From Pantoea deleyi (GTDB lineage Bacteria; Pseudomonadota; Gammaproteobacteria; Enterobacterales; Enterobacteriaceae), in the NCBI RefSeq assembly GCF_022647325.1, contig NZ_CP071405.1, forward strand, positions 682,001 through 746,000: 64,000 bases of DNA, written 5' to 3'. Shown in pieces: positions 44,325-53,355 of the stretch. The notes beneath the pieces are model-generated. The model was not told the DNA's origin, did not search any database, and worked only from the letters and a program-made list of their open reading frames with translations. Within the stretch, counting starts at the first letter, position 1. The number at the start of each line of letters is the position of its first letter. Both the position numbers and the translations under genes were made by a program.

Positions 44325-45548
44325 ATGAAACGTGCTTTTATCATGGTTCTCGATTCCTTTGGGATTGGTGCCAGTAAAGATGCCGATAAATTCGGCGACG
44401 CAGGTTCGGACACCTTAGGTCACATCGCCGAAGCCTGCTTTAAGGGCGAAGCAGATAAGGGGCGCAAAGGCCCGCTGCATCTGCCGAATCTCACCGCGCT
44501 GGGCCTGGGTAAGGCGGCTGAGCTGTCCACCGGTCGCTTCCCGGCAGGTCTGGATCCTGAAGCGAAAATCACCGGCGCGTACGCCTACGCCAGCGAACTT
44601 TCGTCAGGTAAAGACACGCCGTCTGGCCACTGGGAGATCGCCGGAGTGCCGGTGCTGTTTGACTGGGGCTACTTCAGCGACAAAGAGAACAGCTTCCCGC
44701 AGGCGCTGCTGGATAAGCTGGTCGAGCGTGCGGATCTGCCGGGCTACCTCGGTAACTGCCACTCTTCCGGTACGGTGATCCTCGACCAGCTGGGCGAAGA
44801 GCACATGAAAACCGGCAAGCCGATTTTCTATACCTCGGCGGACTCGGTCTTCCAGATCGCCTGTCACGAAGAGACTTTTGGTCTTGAGCGTCTCTACGCG
44901 CTGTGCGAAATTGCCCGCGAAGAGCTGACCGAAGGGGGCTACAACATCGGCCGGGTTATCGCGCGTCCGTTTGTCGGTGACAAGGCGGGTCAGTTTGAGC
45001 GCACCGGTAACCGTCACGATCTGGCGGTTGAGCCGCCTTCCGCTACCATGCTGAAAAAGCTGGTGGATGAGAAGGGCGGTCATGTGATCTCGGTGGGTAA
45101 AATCGCGGATATCTACGCGGAACAGGGCATTACCAAAAAGGTTAAAGCGACCGGTCTGGATGCGCTGTTTGACGCCACGATTCAGGAGATGAAAACGGCG
45201 CCGGATCAGGCGATTGTTTTCACTAACTTCGTGGACTTCGACTCCACCTGGGGCCATCGTCGCGACGTCGCCGGTTACGCGGGCGGACTGGAACTGTTTG
45301 ACCGCCGCCTGCCGGAGCTGATGGAACTGGTCGGGGAAGATGACATTCTGATCCTGACGGCGGACCACGGCTGTGATCCGACCTGGCAGGGCACAGAGCA
45401 TACCCGTGAGCACATTCCGATTCTGATCTACGGACCGAAGGTAGAGCCTGGCTCGCTCGGCTATCGCGAAACCTTCGCCGATATCGGTCAGACAATTGCA
45501 CACTATTTTGGCCTGTCCGAGATGGACTATGGCAAGAACATGCTGTAA
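44325..45548 (+). CDS. deoB: Phosphopentomutase DeoB
   Basis: DeoB interconverts (deoxy)ribose-1-phosphate and -5-phosphate, linking the phosphorylases to DeoC. The 407-aa alkaline-phosphatase-fold enzyme has the N-terminal metal motif [14 protein letters not shown], the phosphorylation-site region [14 protein letters not shown] and the C-terminal ligands [17 protein letters not shown]. Length equals E. coli DeoB. CAGGAG precedes the start at 44325. Confidence 0.98.
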   Translation: MKRAFIMVLDSFGIGASKDADKFGDAGSDTLGHIAEACFKGEADKGRKGPLHLPNLTALGLGKAAELSTGRFPAGLDPEAKITGAYAYASELSSGKDTPSGHWEIAGVPVLFDWGYFSDKENSFPQALLDKLVERADLPGYLGNCHSSGTVILDQLGEEHMKTGKPIFYTSADSVFQIACHEETFGLERLYALCEIAREELTEGGYNIGRVIARPFVGDKAGQFERTGNRHDLAVEPPSATMLKKLVDEKGGHVISVGKIADIYAEQGITKKVKATGLDALFDATIQEMKTAPDQAIVFTNFVDFDSTWGHRRDVAGYAGGLELFDRRLPELMELVGEDDILILTADHGCDPTWQGTEHTREHIPILIYGPKVEPGSLGYRETFADIGQTIAHYFGLSEMDYGKNML

Positions 45549-45574
45549 ATCAGCAATTTAATAAGGATTAAACA

Positions 45575-46288
45575 ATGGCAACCCCTCATATTAATGCTGA
45601 AATGGGTGATTTCGCAGACGTCGTACTGATGCCTGGCGACCCGCTGCGTGCGAAACACATCGCAGAAACCTTCCTGGAAAACGCGGTAGAAGTGAACAAC
45701 GTGCGTGGGATGCTGGGCTACACCGGCACCTACAAAGGCCGTAAAGTCTCGGTGATGGGCCACGGCATGGGGATCCCTTCCTGCTCTATCTACACCAAAG
45801 AGCTGATCACCGATTTCGGCGTGAAGAAGATCATCCGTGTCGGCTCCTGTGGTGCGGTTCGCGCGGATGTGAAACTGCGTGACATCGTGATTGGTCTGGG
45901 TGCCTGCACCGATTCCAAAGTGAACCGTATGCGTTTCAGGGATCACGACTTCGCGGCGATTGCGGACTTCGACATGGTGCGCAACGCGGTCGATGCGGCG
46001 AAAAACCTGGGCGTTGATGCGCGCGTGGGCAACATCTTCTCCGCCGATCTTTTCTACACCCCGGATCCGCAGATGTTCGACGTGATGGAAAAATATGGCA
46101 TCCTGGGCGTGGAGATGGAAGCCGCAGGTATCTACGGTGTGGCCGCTGAATTTGGTGCGAAAGCGCTGACCATCTGTACCGTTTCTGACCATATCCGCAC
46201 GCACGAGCAGACCACCGCTGCCGAGCGCCAGACGACCTTCAACGACATGATCAAAATTGCGCTGGAATCTGTCCTGCTGGGTGACTAA
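45575..46288 (+). CDS. deoD: Purine nucleoside phosphorylase DeoD
   Basis: This hexameric phosphorylase acts on purine (deoxy)nucleosides to give the base and (deoxy)ribose-1-phosphate. The 237-aa protein has the family elements [46 protein letters not shown] and the catalytic Asp in CTVSDHI. It is the last deo gene, 26 bp after deoB, and is followed by a strong terminator. Length is close to E. coli (239 aa). Confidence 0.98.
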   Translation: MATPHINAEMGDFADVVLMPGDPLRAKHIAETFLENAVEVNNVRGMLGYTGTYKGRKVSVMGHGMGIPSCSIYTKELITDFGVKKIIRVGSCGAVRADVKLRDIVIGLGACTDSKVNRMRFRDHDFAAIADFDMVRNAVDAAKNLGVDARVGNIFSADLFYTPDPQMFDVMEKYGILGVEMEAAGIYGVAAEFGAKALTICTVSDHIRTHEQTTAAERQTTFNDMIKIALESVLLGD

Positions 46289-46334
46289 ACCGCGTGGCGG
46301 ACGGGCGCACCCGTCTGCTGGCTGTCACCCTGAA

Positions 46335-46366
46335 CCGATCCTCCTCTGACGGAGGATCGGCATTTT
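46335..46366 (+). terminator. Terminator of the deo operon
   Basis: CCGATCCTCC and GGAGGATCGG form a perfect 10-bp stem with a 6-nt loop, followed by CATTTT, 46 bp after deoD. Confidence 0.8.
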
Positions 46367-46507
46367 CCTGCCGACTTCCCGTAACATTCACATCAAATGA
46401 CACACTTTTACTGAGGCTTGTGCATCTTCGCGCTGGCACCCCGGCGATCGCGCCTTATCATGGTGCGCAACAACAGATAATAATGAATCGTCCGATAATA
46501 CCCCCTG

Positions 46508-48379
46508 ATGAACTTTCGTAACTTCGACGCCGAAGAGAAGCTGTTTGCCCGCCGTGCCGCGATAGCCTTTGCTCTGGTCTGTACCTGCTTCACTATCCTG
46601 GGTGTAAACCTCTACCGTCTGCAGGTGCGCGATCATGGCTACTACCAGACGCGCTCTAACCAGAACGACATCAAGATGATCCCCATCGCCCCTACGCGCG
46701 GGCTGATCTATGACCGCAACGGCATTCCGCTGGTGCGCAACGTCAGCTGGTACGCCATCACGCTGACGCCTTACAAGATCAGCGACATGGACGCCACGCT
46801 GCGGGCGCTGACGCCCATCGTGAATCTGACGCCCGACGAGATCGAGACGTTCCGCCATGCGCTGAAGCAGACCAGCCGTTACAAGCCGGTGGTGCTGAAA
46901 GAGGAGCTGACCGAGGAGCAGGTCGCCCGCTTTGCGGTGAATCAGTTCCACTTTACCGGGGCGACGATTGAAACCTATCAGGATCGCGAATATCCCTATG
47001 GCGCGGATCTGGCGCATGTGGTCGGCTATGTGTCGAAAATCAATGACAGCGACTATAAACGGCTGAATGCCGAAGGCATTGCGGAGAACTACGCGGCAGA
47101 CCACAACATCGGTAAGCAGGGGATCGAGGGCTATTACGAAACGCTGCTGCACGGCAAGCCGGGCTATCAGGAAGTGGAGGTGGATAACCACGGCCGGATT
47201 GTGCGGGTGCTGAAAGAGGTGCCGCCGGTCGCCGGTAAAAACCTGACGCTGACGCTGGATCTCCACCTGCAGCAGTATGTGGAGAGCCGTCTGGCGGGGC
47301 AGCGTGCGGCGCTGCTGATAGAAGATCCGCATGACGGATCGGTGCTGGCGATGGTCTCCAGCCCCAGCTACGATCCCAATCCCTTCGTTAAAGGCATCAG
47401 CTATCAGGCCTATAAAAAACTGCTGCAGGACAAGGATCTGCCGCTGATCAACCGCGTGACGCAGGGACTCTATCCGCCCGCCTCGACGGTGAAGCCGTAT
47501 ATGGCGATGTCGGCGCTGCTGACCCATGTGATCACGCCACAGACACAGTTCTTCGGTGCGCCAACCTGGACGCTGCCCGGCACCGATCGGCGCTATCGTG
47601 ACTGGAAAAAAACCGGTCACGGTATGCTGGATGTGACGCGCGCCATCGAAGAGTCCGCCGACACCTTTTTCTATCAGGTGGCGTTTATGATGGGCATCGA
47701 CCGGATTCACACCATGCTCAGCCAGTTCGGTTATGGCAAGCCCTCCGGCATCGATCTCAATGAAGAGTACAACGGCTTACTGCCGAGCCGCGAATGGAAG
47801 CAGAAGGTGCATAAGAAGCCCTGGTATCAGGGGGACACCGTTTCCGTGGGCATCGGCCAGGGCTACTGGATTGCGACGCCGATTCAGATGGTGAAAGCGA
47901 TGGTGGCGCTGATCAACAACGGCCGGGTCATCGCGCCCCATCTGCTGGAGAAAACCCAGCGCGGCACCCTGGTTGAGAACTACCATCCGCAGCAGCGTGA
48001 GACGCAGATTGGCGATCCCCATTCGCCTTACTGGTCGCTGGTGCGCCACGCGATGTTTGGCATGGCGAACGCACCCAACGGCACCGGGTATAAATATTTC
48101 CACACCGCGCCTTATGGCATCGCGGCGAAAAGCGGGACCTCTCAGGTGTTCAGCCTGCGGCAGAATCAGACCTATAACGCGAAGATGATCCCGGTCCGGC
48201 TGCGCGACCATATCTTCTACACCGCCTTTGCGCCCTTCAATAATCCGAAAGTGGCGGTGGCGCTGATCCTGGAGAACGGGGGCGGGGAAGGGGTGACGGC
48301 CGCACCGGTGATGCGGGATATTCTGGATCACATCTTCCTTCCGCCGACGCCGGACGCGACCGCCCCGGCCACGCCATAA
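46508..48379 (+). CDS. Penicillin-binding protein 2 paralogue (MrdA family)
   Basis: This 623-aa class B transpeptidase cross-links peptidoglycan for lateral growth. It has one N-terminal membrane helix (about 18-40), the non-catalytic domain, and the transpeptidase motifs S326-T-V-K, SAD (about 382-384) and K541-S-G-T. Sequence follows E. coli PBP2 closely (YRDWKKTGHGM, PSREWKQK, KKPWYQGDT). The preceding residue at the active site is Ala (PPASTVKP) instead of Gly. It lacks the usual mrdB/rodA neighbour, so it is likely a second copy beside the housekeeping gene elsewhere; Salmonella also carries PBP2/PBP3 paralogues. The upstream 220 bp hold the deo terminator and its promoter. Confidence 0.88.
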   Translation: MNFRNFDAEEKLFARRAAIAFALVCTCFTILGVNLYRLQVRDHGYYQTRSNQNDIKMIPIAPTRGLIYDRNGIPLVRNVSWYAITLTPYKISDMDATLRALTPIVNLTPDEIETFRHALKQTSRYKPVVLKEELTEEQVARFAVNQFHFTGATIETYQDREYPYGADLAHVVGYVSKINDSDYKRLNAEGIAENYAADHNIGKQGIEGYYETLLHGKPGYQEVEVDNHGRIVRVLKEVPPVAGKNLTLTLDLHLQQYVESRLAGQRAALLIEDPHDGSVLAMVSSPSYDPNPFVKGISYQAYKKLLQDKDLPLINRVTQGLYPPASTVKPYMAMSALLTHVITPQTQFFGAPTWTLPGTDRRYRDWKKTGHGMLDVTRAIEESADTFFYQVAFMMGIDRIHTMLSQFGYGKPSGIDLNEEYNGLLPSREWKQKVHKKPWYQGDTVSVGIGQGYWIATPIQMVKAMVALINNGRVIAPHLLEKTQRGTLVENYHPQQRETQIGDPHSPYWSLVRHAMFGMANAPNGTGYKYFHTAPYGIAAKSGTSQVFSLRQNQTYNAKMIPVRLRDHIFYTAFAPFNNPKVAVALILENGGGEGVTAAPVMRDILDHIFLPPTPDATAPATP

Positions 48380-48402
48380 AAAAAGGGGGCGACTGCCCCC
48401 CC
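48378..48402 (-). terminator. Rho-independent terminator of the BdlA-like gene
   Basis: On the minus strand GGGGGC pairs with GCCCCC around AGTC, followed by seven T, just after the chemoreceptor stop. It also lies at the end of the convergent PBP gene. Confidence 0.88.
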
Positions 48403-48408
48403 TGCGCG

Positions 48409-49728
48409 TCAGACGCTGAGCGTTTTCGTGACCTGACCGATAGCGTGCACCACGTCCGTTGCGCCCTCCCGAATCTCCGCAATGACGCCACCCGCCTCCT
48501 GCGCCAGCTGCACGCCCTGATCGGCGCGCTTCAGGTTCGACTCAATCCCTTTCAGTGCCCGGCTCGCCAGCAGATGGTTCTGCTGTATCCGGTTTTCGAT
48601 GTCGGTGGTCGCGCGGTTGATGTTCGCCGCCAGCGTGCGAACTTCGTTCGCCACCACCGCGAAGCTGCGGCCATGCGTGCCGGCGCGCGCCGCTTCAATG
48701 GCGGCATTGAGCGCCAGCAGGTTGGTCTGATCGGCAATCCGACGAATCCCTTCGACAATCGCCCCGATGCGATCTGAGGATTCACTCAGTCCGGTAATAT
48801 CCCCGGAGATCCCCTGCAGTTCGCCCGCCAGCGCATTCATGGTTTCGACGCTGCTGGCGATCACATCCGCCCCCAGCTTCGTGCTCTTATCCGTCTGCAG
48901 CGCGGTATGATAGGCCCGCTGCGCCGCATCATGCTCCTGCTGATTCTTCTCCACCTGCGCGGTCACGTCGGTCGCGAACTTGACGATTTTGTAGAGCCTG
49001 CCCTGTTCATCAAACACCGGGTTGTAGGTGGCGCGCAGCCAGACCGTCTCGCCCTGCTTATTGACGCGGGGAAACTGACCGGAGACAAATTCGCCCCGGT
49101 TCAGCTGCTGCCAGAATTCGCTGTATTCCCGGCTCTCCCGCACGGCCGGTGAGCAGAAGCGGCTGTGATGAATGCCTTCCACCTCTTCGCGACGGTAGCC
49201 CATGGTTTTCAGGAAGTTATCGTTGGCTTTCAGGACTTCCCCTTTGAGGTTAAAGGCGATCACCGCCATCGATCGTTCAATGGCGGTGGTGATGGCGCGC
49301 TGCTCCTGCGCATCGTTGATATGGCTGGTAATGTCGGTGGCCAGCTTGACGATTTTGATCACCCGGCCGTGACGGTTCTGCACCGGAACATAGTTAGCTT
49401 CCAGCCAGATCGGGCGGCTGTTCTTCGCCATGCGCAGAAACTTATCGCTGAAGCTTTCGCCCCGGTTGAGTCGCTGCCAGAAGTCGCGATAGGCCTGCGA
49501 CTGCAGCTGTTCCGGCGTGCAGAACAGGCTGTGGTGCTGGCCTTCAATCTCCGCCAGCGTATAGCCCATGCTCGCCAGAAACAGCGCGTTGGCGCCGAGA
49601 ATGGTGCCATCGGGTGAGAACTCGATCATCGCGATGGAGCCGTTGAGAGAGCTCAGCGTCGCCGCTGAGTGTGAGCGCTTCTGCCAGCTGTGACGGGAAG
49701 CGATGCCTGATGTAATAGTTGAAAACAT
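48409..49728 (-). CDS. Soluble PAS-PAS chemoreceptor, BdlA-like
   Basis: This 439-aa cytoplasmic methyl-accepting-type protein has two PAS domains (about 25-140 and 150-262) and a short signalling domain with the hairpin tip [20 protein letters not shown]. There is no membrane helix and no HAMP. This plan and length match Pseudomonas BdlA (417 aa), which controls biofilm dispersion in step with c-di-GMP. Same function is inference. The two PAS modules resemble each other ([15 protein letters not shown] and [15 protein letters not shown]). AAGGAT precedes the start. A strong terminator follows. Confidence 0.88.
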   Translation of the reverse strand: MFSTITSGIASRHSWQKRSHSAATLSSLNGSIAMIEFSPDGTILGANALFLASMGYTLAEIEGQHHSLFCTPEQLQSQAYRDFWQRLNRGESFSDKFLRMAKNSRPIWLEANYVPVQNRHGRVIKIVKLATDITSHINDAQEQRAITTAIERSMAVIAFNLKGEVLKANDNFLKTMGYRREEVEGIHHSRFCSPAVRESREYSEFWQQLNRGEFVSGQFPRVNKQGETVWLRATYNPVFDEQGRLYKIVKFATDVTAQVEKNQQEHDAAQRAYHTALQTDKSTKLGADVIASSVETMNALAGELQGISGDITGLSESSDRIGAIVEGIRRIADQTNLLALNAAIEAARAGTHGRSFAVVANEVRTLAANINRATTDIENRIQQNHLLASRALKGIESNLKRADQGVQLAQEAGGVIAEIREGATDVVHAIGQVTKTLSV

Positions 49729-49911
49729 GATGATCCTTATTATTAGTTTGGGTCTCGCAAGCTATATCGGCAAAATGGTGGCGCAATAGAGAGGCGGGCC
49801 TGTCGCTGGCTGAAATTTATTCGATCGGCGGTCACGGTTTTGCCACAGAAGAGGCCCGATGGCCGGGTTGATGGAAAAGCGGTCAGTTGGTGTGATTTTG
49901 GTGAAAAGCGT

Positions 49912-49940
49912 TTGACGCTGCCGGGCCGCTTTGGTTTAAT
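49912..49940 (+). promoter_or_regulatory. Sigma-70 promoter of tRNA-Phe with GC-rich discriminator
   Basis: TTGACG and TTTAAT are spaced 17 bp, followed by GCGCCCC before the likely start near 49947. A GC-rich discriminator is the mark of stringently controlled stable-RNA promoters. Confidence 0.8.
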
Positions 49941-49950
49941 GCGCCCCGTT

Positions 49951-50026
49951 GCCCGAATAGCTCAGTCGGTAGAGCAGGGGATTGAAAATCCCCGTGTCCC
50001 TGGTTCGATTCCGGGTTCGGGCACCA
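49951..50026 (+). tRNA. pheT-type tRNA-Phe: tRNA-Phe (GAA)
   Basis: A 76-nt tRNA with encoded CCA, anticodon GAA at 49984-49986 and the T-arm GGTTCGATTCC. It differs from E. coli tRNA-Phe at few sites; the changes in the acceptor and T stems are complementary (GCCCGAA with TTCGGGC). A terminator follows 10 bp after its 3' end. Confidence 0.98.
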
Positions 50027-50108
50027 TATTTAAAGAACCCGCCTCTGGCGGGTTTTTGCGTTCTGAGGCGAACCCGTCATCGACGGTTCGATTCACTCGC
50101 CACGTCCT
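50010..50108 (+). repeat. Repeat copy 1: tRNA-Phe 3' end, terminator and second hairpin
   Basis: About 99 bp starting in the tRNA T-arm are repeated at 50165-50263 with only a few changes. The unit holds the last 17 nt of the tRNA, the terminator and a second stem-loop (50069-50090). Confidence 0.9.
50036..50057 (+). terminator. Terminator of tRNA-Phe (copy 1)
   Basis: AACCCGCC and GGCGGGTT pair around TCT, followed by TTT. An identical copy lies at 50191-50212. Confidence 0.88.
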
Positions 50109-50143
50109 GTGGCTCGCCCTGTGGGTCGCGCTGACGCGCGATG

Positions 50144-50164
50144 CAAAAATGCCCGGCATTTTTG
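50144..50164. repeat. Perfect 10-bp inverted repeat before repeat copy 2
   Basis: CAAAAATGCC and GGCATTTTTG flank one C. It ends exactly where the second copy of the tRNA-tail repeat begins. Confidence 0.7.
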
Positions 50165-50263
50165 TCCGGGTTCGGGCACCATATTTAAAGAACCCGCCTC
50201 TGGCGGGTTTTTGCGTTCTGAGGCGAACCCGTTATCGACGGTTCGATCACCCCGCCACGTCCC
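50165..50263 (+). repeat. Repeat copy 2 of the tRNA-Phe 3' end region
   Basis: Offset 155 bp from copy 1. It carries the terminal 17 nt of tRNA-Phe with CCA but no 5' part of the tRNA, then an identical terminator and a second stem-loop (50224-50245) where one C-G pair has become U-G. Confidence 0.9.
50191..50212 (+). terminator. Terminator, copy 2
   Basis: Identical to the terminator at 50036-50057; stem AACCCGCC/GGCGGGTT, loop TCT, then T-run. Confidence 0.8.
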
Positions 50264-50504
50264 GCCGAACAATCCGAATTTCCCTTTTCACCCTCCATTC
50301 CGGCGCTGAATTGAGTAGCGGCACAAACAGATTTCACGGCGAAACCAATTTGCCGTCCCGGCTCTGTGCTGCGTTGCCAGAGTGTCACCGCCTGATATGC
50401 TGTCCAGCCTGCAATTGGCCGCGACTAATCGTGTTTTATAGGCGACTCTTTACAGAATCCACCTGACAGGCACAATACCCCTTTTTTCCAGCGCGCTCAC
50501 GGTC

Positions 50505-51479
50505 ATGTCAGAAGAAGCACTGCGGCTGCAGATACAGAACCTGAAAAAGCATAATGCGCGTCTGAAGCGTATAGCGCATGACGCCCGGACGAAACTCAAC
50601 GCGGCGCTGGATGGCACCGGGCTGTTTCTCTGGCAGCTCGATATTCCCACCGGCAAACTGGTGATCTTTAACCGGCGCTGGGGGGCGATGCTGGGTTTCC
50701 AGCCGAAAGAGACCGACGCCAATTTTGAATCCTGGAAAGAGAGCCTGCACCCCGATGATGCCGCTGAGGTTCTGCGGGCGTTTTACGATCATATCGCCGG
50801 CAAAGCGCCTTACTACGAAGCGCTGCACCGTATGATCGCGAAGAACGGCAGCATTACCTGGGTGCTGGATCGCGGGCGGGTCAGCGAATGGAACGCCCAG
50901 GGTGAGCCGGTGAAAGTGATCGGCACCCATATCGACATGACGAAAGAGAAGCAGTATGAAGCGCAGCTCGCGCTGCTGGCGTTGCATGATCCCCTGACGC
51001 TGCTCAACAATCGCCACGCCCTGCAAAACGATTTCAGCGAAATGAAAGCGCAGGGCCCGCTCTGCGTCGCCTTCATTGATCTGGATAACTTCAAGCATGT
51101 TAATGACACGCTGGGACATCGCAGCGGAGACGAAGTGCTCATCCAGCTCAGCCAGCGTTTAACGGATTGTGTACCGGCTGAGGCGGTTATTGGGCGGCTT
51201 GGCGGCGATGAGTTCGTTCTGTTATTACCCTATCCACTGCACCATCCCCTGGTCAGAAAACTGGCGGATGCCTGTCTCGACGCGGTGCTCACGCCATTCG
51301 ACATGTCAAACGGTCACGCTCAGATTGGCGCGTCTGTCGGCGTGTCGCAGGTGCAGGATAACGATGACTTCGATACCGCACTGGCGCGGGCGGATGAAGC
51401 GATGTATCGCATCAAGAAAAATGGCAAACGCGGTGTCGCGATGGATGACGTTTTTCCCGACGCGCTCGACCTCTGCTGA
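50505..51479 (+). CDS. PAS-GGDEF diguanylate cyclase
   Basis: This 324-aa cytoplasmic protein has a short coiled start (ALRLQIQNLKKHNARLKRI), a PAS domain with C-terminal PAC motif (about 30-150, ending VKVIGTHIDMTKEKQ) and a GGDEF domain (about 160-320) with intact motif in GRLGGDEFVLLL. The RxxD inhibitory site is absent (PAEA in its place), so product feedback may be weak. It makes c-di-GMP from GTP. It stands alone after the tRNA-Phe region. The input signal of the PAS domain is not evident. Confidence 0.9.
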   Translation: MSEEALRLQIQNLKKHNARLKRIAHDARTKLNAALDGTGLFLWQLDIPTGKLVIFNRRWGAMLGFQPKETDANFESWKESLHPDDAAEVLRAFYDHIAGKAPYYEALHRMIAKNGSITWVLDRGRVSEWNAQGEPVKVIGTHIDMTKEKQYEAQLALLALHDPLTLLNNRHALQNDFSEMKAQGPLCVAFIDLDNFKHVNDTLGHRSGDEVLIQLSQRLTDCVPAEAVIGRLGGDEFVLLLPYPLHHPLVRKLADACLDAVLTPFDMSNGHAQIGASVGVSQVQDNDDFDTALARADEAMYRIKKNGKRGVAMDDVFPDALDLC

Positions 51480-51718
51480 GCCTGACCGCTGGCGCTGTGC
51501 CTTCCTCTGATCTCACCCGATTCCCTCTGACGTTATCTGCCTGACGCTCTCCCGATACAATCAATCGGTGCGCAGCCCCGCACAACAGAAATTTTAGTAT
51601 TAATCCTAAAACGCCTTTTACTCTCCTCAGCCGTGTATTTTACCGCTTCGTTTATTTCTGAATATTTTTGGTAATGATGGGGTGGCATCCAAATTGAATT
51701 TTCATTAAATCAGCATAA

Positions 51719-51737
51719 TTGATCGTTTATTGATCAA
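51719..51737. promoter_or_regulatory. Dyad TTGATC-N7-GATCAA, copy 1
   Basis: Perfect 6-bp arms with a 7-bp spacer. Nearly the same 19-mer occurs at 51840. Possible operator; regulator unknown. Confidence 0.45.
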
Positions 51738-51839
51738 AAACGGGTGTTTTCGACTGACGCAATTAGTGCATTGCGTCTCGCTTAATTCCTCTATGGCAAG
51801 AAAATAGCCTGATTATATTTACCGCTTCGCTTAGGTAAA

Positions 51840-51858
51840 TTGATCGTTTGTTGATCAT
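51840..51858. promoter_or_regulatory. Dyad TTGATC-N7-GATCAT, copy 2
   Basis: Differs from copy 1 at two positions (17 of 19 identical), 121 bp downstream in the same orientation. Confidence 0.45.
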
Positions 51859-52195
51859 CTTCACTAACTGATATTGCTGAGGTTATCTTCCTGCCGCTTC
51901 GGTTACTATTTTTTCAATTGGACATTTTTCGAAAAAGATCGATTAATAGGGCGCGGCGATTTTTGTCTATAAATGTCTGCCGCGGCGCTGCGCTTTTTTT
52001 GAATAGAAAAGCGCGATAGTTTAAATAGGTTATCAATCCGGAGGAGGCACCTGCCTCCATTAATCCGGAATGTGATGGTATTTTATTTTGTCGCTTGATC
52101 GGCCCGGTTTTCTGTCTACATTTAGATTGCTGAATCGGCCTGATGAAGCATTAACTGTGCAAATTCTGATTTTTAATTTCAAAGAGGAACACAGA

Positions 52196-52360
52196 ATGAC
52201 TCAATATCGTGGTGGGGCCGGGAACTTTGCGGCTGACAAAGAGCGTGCTGCAGAAGCGGGACGCAAAGGTGGCCAGAAAAGCGGCGGGAACTTTAAGAAC
52301 GATCCCGAACGTGCGATTGAGGCGGGACGTAAGGGAGGGAAGGTCAGTCGCCGGAGCTGA
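52196..52360 (+). CDS. yciG: YciG-family general stress protein (con-10 like)
   Basis: This 54-aa hydrophilic protein has the repeated KGG motif: AAEAGRKGGQKSGGNF and AIEAGRKGGKVS, as in E. coli YciG (59 aa). The family is induced in stationary phase under sigma-S, and YciG affects swarming in E. coli. The ATG at 52196 follows AGAGGAA; the longer frame from 52088 has no similarity. yciF and yciE follow, but 502 bp away, so yciG is probably its own transcript. Confidence 0.92.
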   Translation: MTQYRGGAGNFAADKERAAEAGRKGGQKSGGNFKNDPERAIEAGRKGGKVSRRS

Positions 52361-52496
52361 ACGGATCTGACGCTGCTCTGAGAGCCGTCAATCCTGTCTG
52401 CCGGACTGTAAAGAATCTCTTTTATTTTCCTGCAAGATAATTACATTCTGAATTGTGTCGCTGCTGAAGCATCAGCAGACTAAGACGCCGTTAATT

Positions 52497-52527
52497 AAAC
52501 CGGAGGGATTTCCTTTCCGGTTTTTTT
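52497..52527 (+). terminator. Rho-independent terminator downstream of yciG
   Basis: AAACCGGA pairs with TCCGGTTT, followed by a T-run. It lies 137 bp after the yciG stop. Confidence 0.75.
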
Positions 52528-52766
52528 ATTTCCTGCCGATTAAGGTTATACCATTTAATAAAACTTTGTACAGGTAACGTCTGGCTGGGTGAAGTTTTTA
52601 CGCGTCTGGCGGTGAAACGTATACAGCGATTTATAAACTTGTACAAATTCCGGTGTGGCTAGCGAAGCCGCTGCAGGAAAAACTATTATCAGCTAACGTA
52701 TTGCTATAAAAGGGAAAATGCATTTCACATGCTACTTTTGTATTAAATTCATACTGATGCGGTGTG

Positions 52767-52773
52767 CTATATT
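52767..52773 (+). promoter_or_regulatory. Candidate sigma-S type -10 element of yciF-yciE
   Basis: CTATATT followed by ATAA, about 90 bp before yciF. The C before the hexamer and the AT-rich stretch after it fit sigma-S promoters; yciGFE is sigma-S dependent in E. coli. Confidence 0.5.
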
Positions 52774-52862
52774 ATAAATCTCCACTAGACTTTCCGGGTG
52801 TCAACGAAATGACTGGCGTTGCGTTATTAATGACGCAGCTTTTTTAACAATGAGGCTATCTT

Positions 52863-53345
52863 ATGACAGTGAAAACGTTAAATGACCTGTTCATCCATGA
52901 CTTATCCGATGTCTACAGCGCTGAGAAACAGATAACCCGTGCATTGCCTAAAATGGCGCGTGCTGCCAGTGACGAAAATCTTATCGCTGCCTTTAATCAG
53001 CATCTGGAAGAGACCCGTGCGCAGATTGAGCGCCTGGATGAACTGGTGGAGGTGACGCCTGAGGTCAGAATTAAACGAATGAAGTGTCATGCGCTCGAAG
53101 GTCTGGTCGAAGAGGCGCAGGAGATTATCGAATCTGTGGAAAAAGGTGAAATCCGCGATCAGGGGCTGATCGGTGCGGCGCAGAAGGTTGAGCACTATGA
53201 GATTGCCACCTACGGTACGCTACATGCGCTGGCGCTGAAGCTGGGTTACACCAAAGCGGCCAGACTGCTGGAGACGACCCTGAATGAAGAGAAACAAACG
53301 GATGAGAAACTCACCTCGGTAGCCGAAGCGATTACCGTTTCTTAA
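52863..53345 (+). CDS. yciF: Ferritin-like stress protein YciF (DUF892)
   Basis: This 160-aa four-helix protein of the DUF892 family has the conserved start LNDLFIHDLSDVYSAEKQITRALPKMA and paired Glu/His positions (HLEETRAQI, KVEHYEIATYGTL) that could bind a di-iron site, as in the ferritin-like fold of E. coli YciF. Role in stress is presumed; biochemical activity is not established. yciE follows after 10 bp, so the two are an operon. Confidence 0.93.
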   Translation: MTVKTLNDLFIHDLSDVYSAEKQITRALPKMARAASDENLIAAFNQHLEETRAQIERLDELVEVTPEVRIKRMKCHALEGLVEEAQEIIESVEKGEIRDQGLIGAAQKVEHYEIATYGTLHALALKLGYTKAARLLETTLNEEKQTDEKLTSVAEAITVS

Positions 53346-53355
53346 GGAGGACGAC

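Larger units (their letters stand above)
51480..52195. other. AT-rich intergenic region upstream of yciG
   Basis: No gene supported in 716 bp. It is clearly more AT-rich than the flanks. It holds two near-identical dyads (51719-51737, 51840-51858) and three copies of CCGCTTCG. The region is probably regulatory for yciG, perhaps bound by nucleoid proteins. Confidence 0.55.
52361..52862. other. Intergenic region between yciG and yciF
   Basis: No gene supported. It contains a terminator at 52497-52527 and a sigma-S-like -10 at 52767-52773; the rest is AT-rich with no recognised element. Confidence 0.55.

Noticed and set aside
50165..50181. Second tRNA-Phe gene
   Set aside because: Only the last 17 nt of the tRNA are present; no acceptor 5' strand, D-arm or anticodon arm precedes it.
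50010..50181. Attachment sites of an integrated element at tRNA-Phe
   Set aside because: The two tRNA-end copies are only 155 bp apart with no integrase or foreign gene between; a tandem repeat explains them better.
49840..50466. ORF of 208 codons running through tRNA-Phe and its repeats
   Set aside because: It reads across the tRNA gene and terminators and translates the repeat; coding is not credible.
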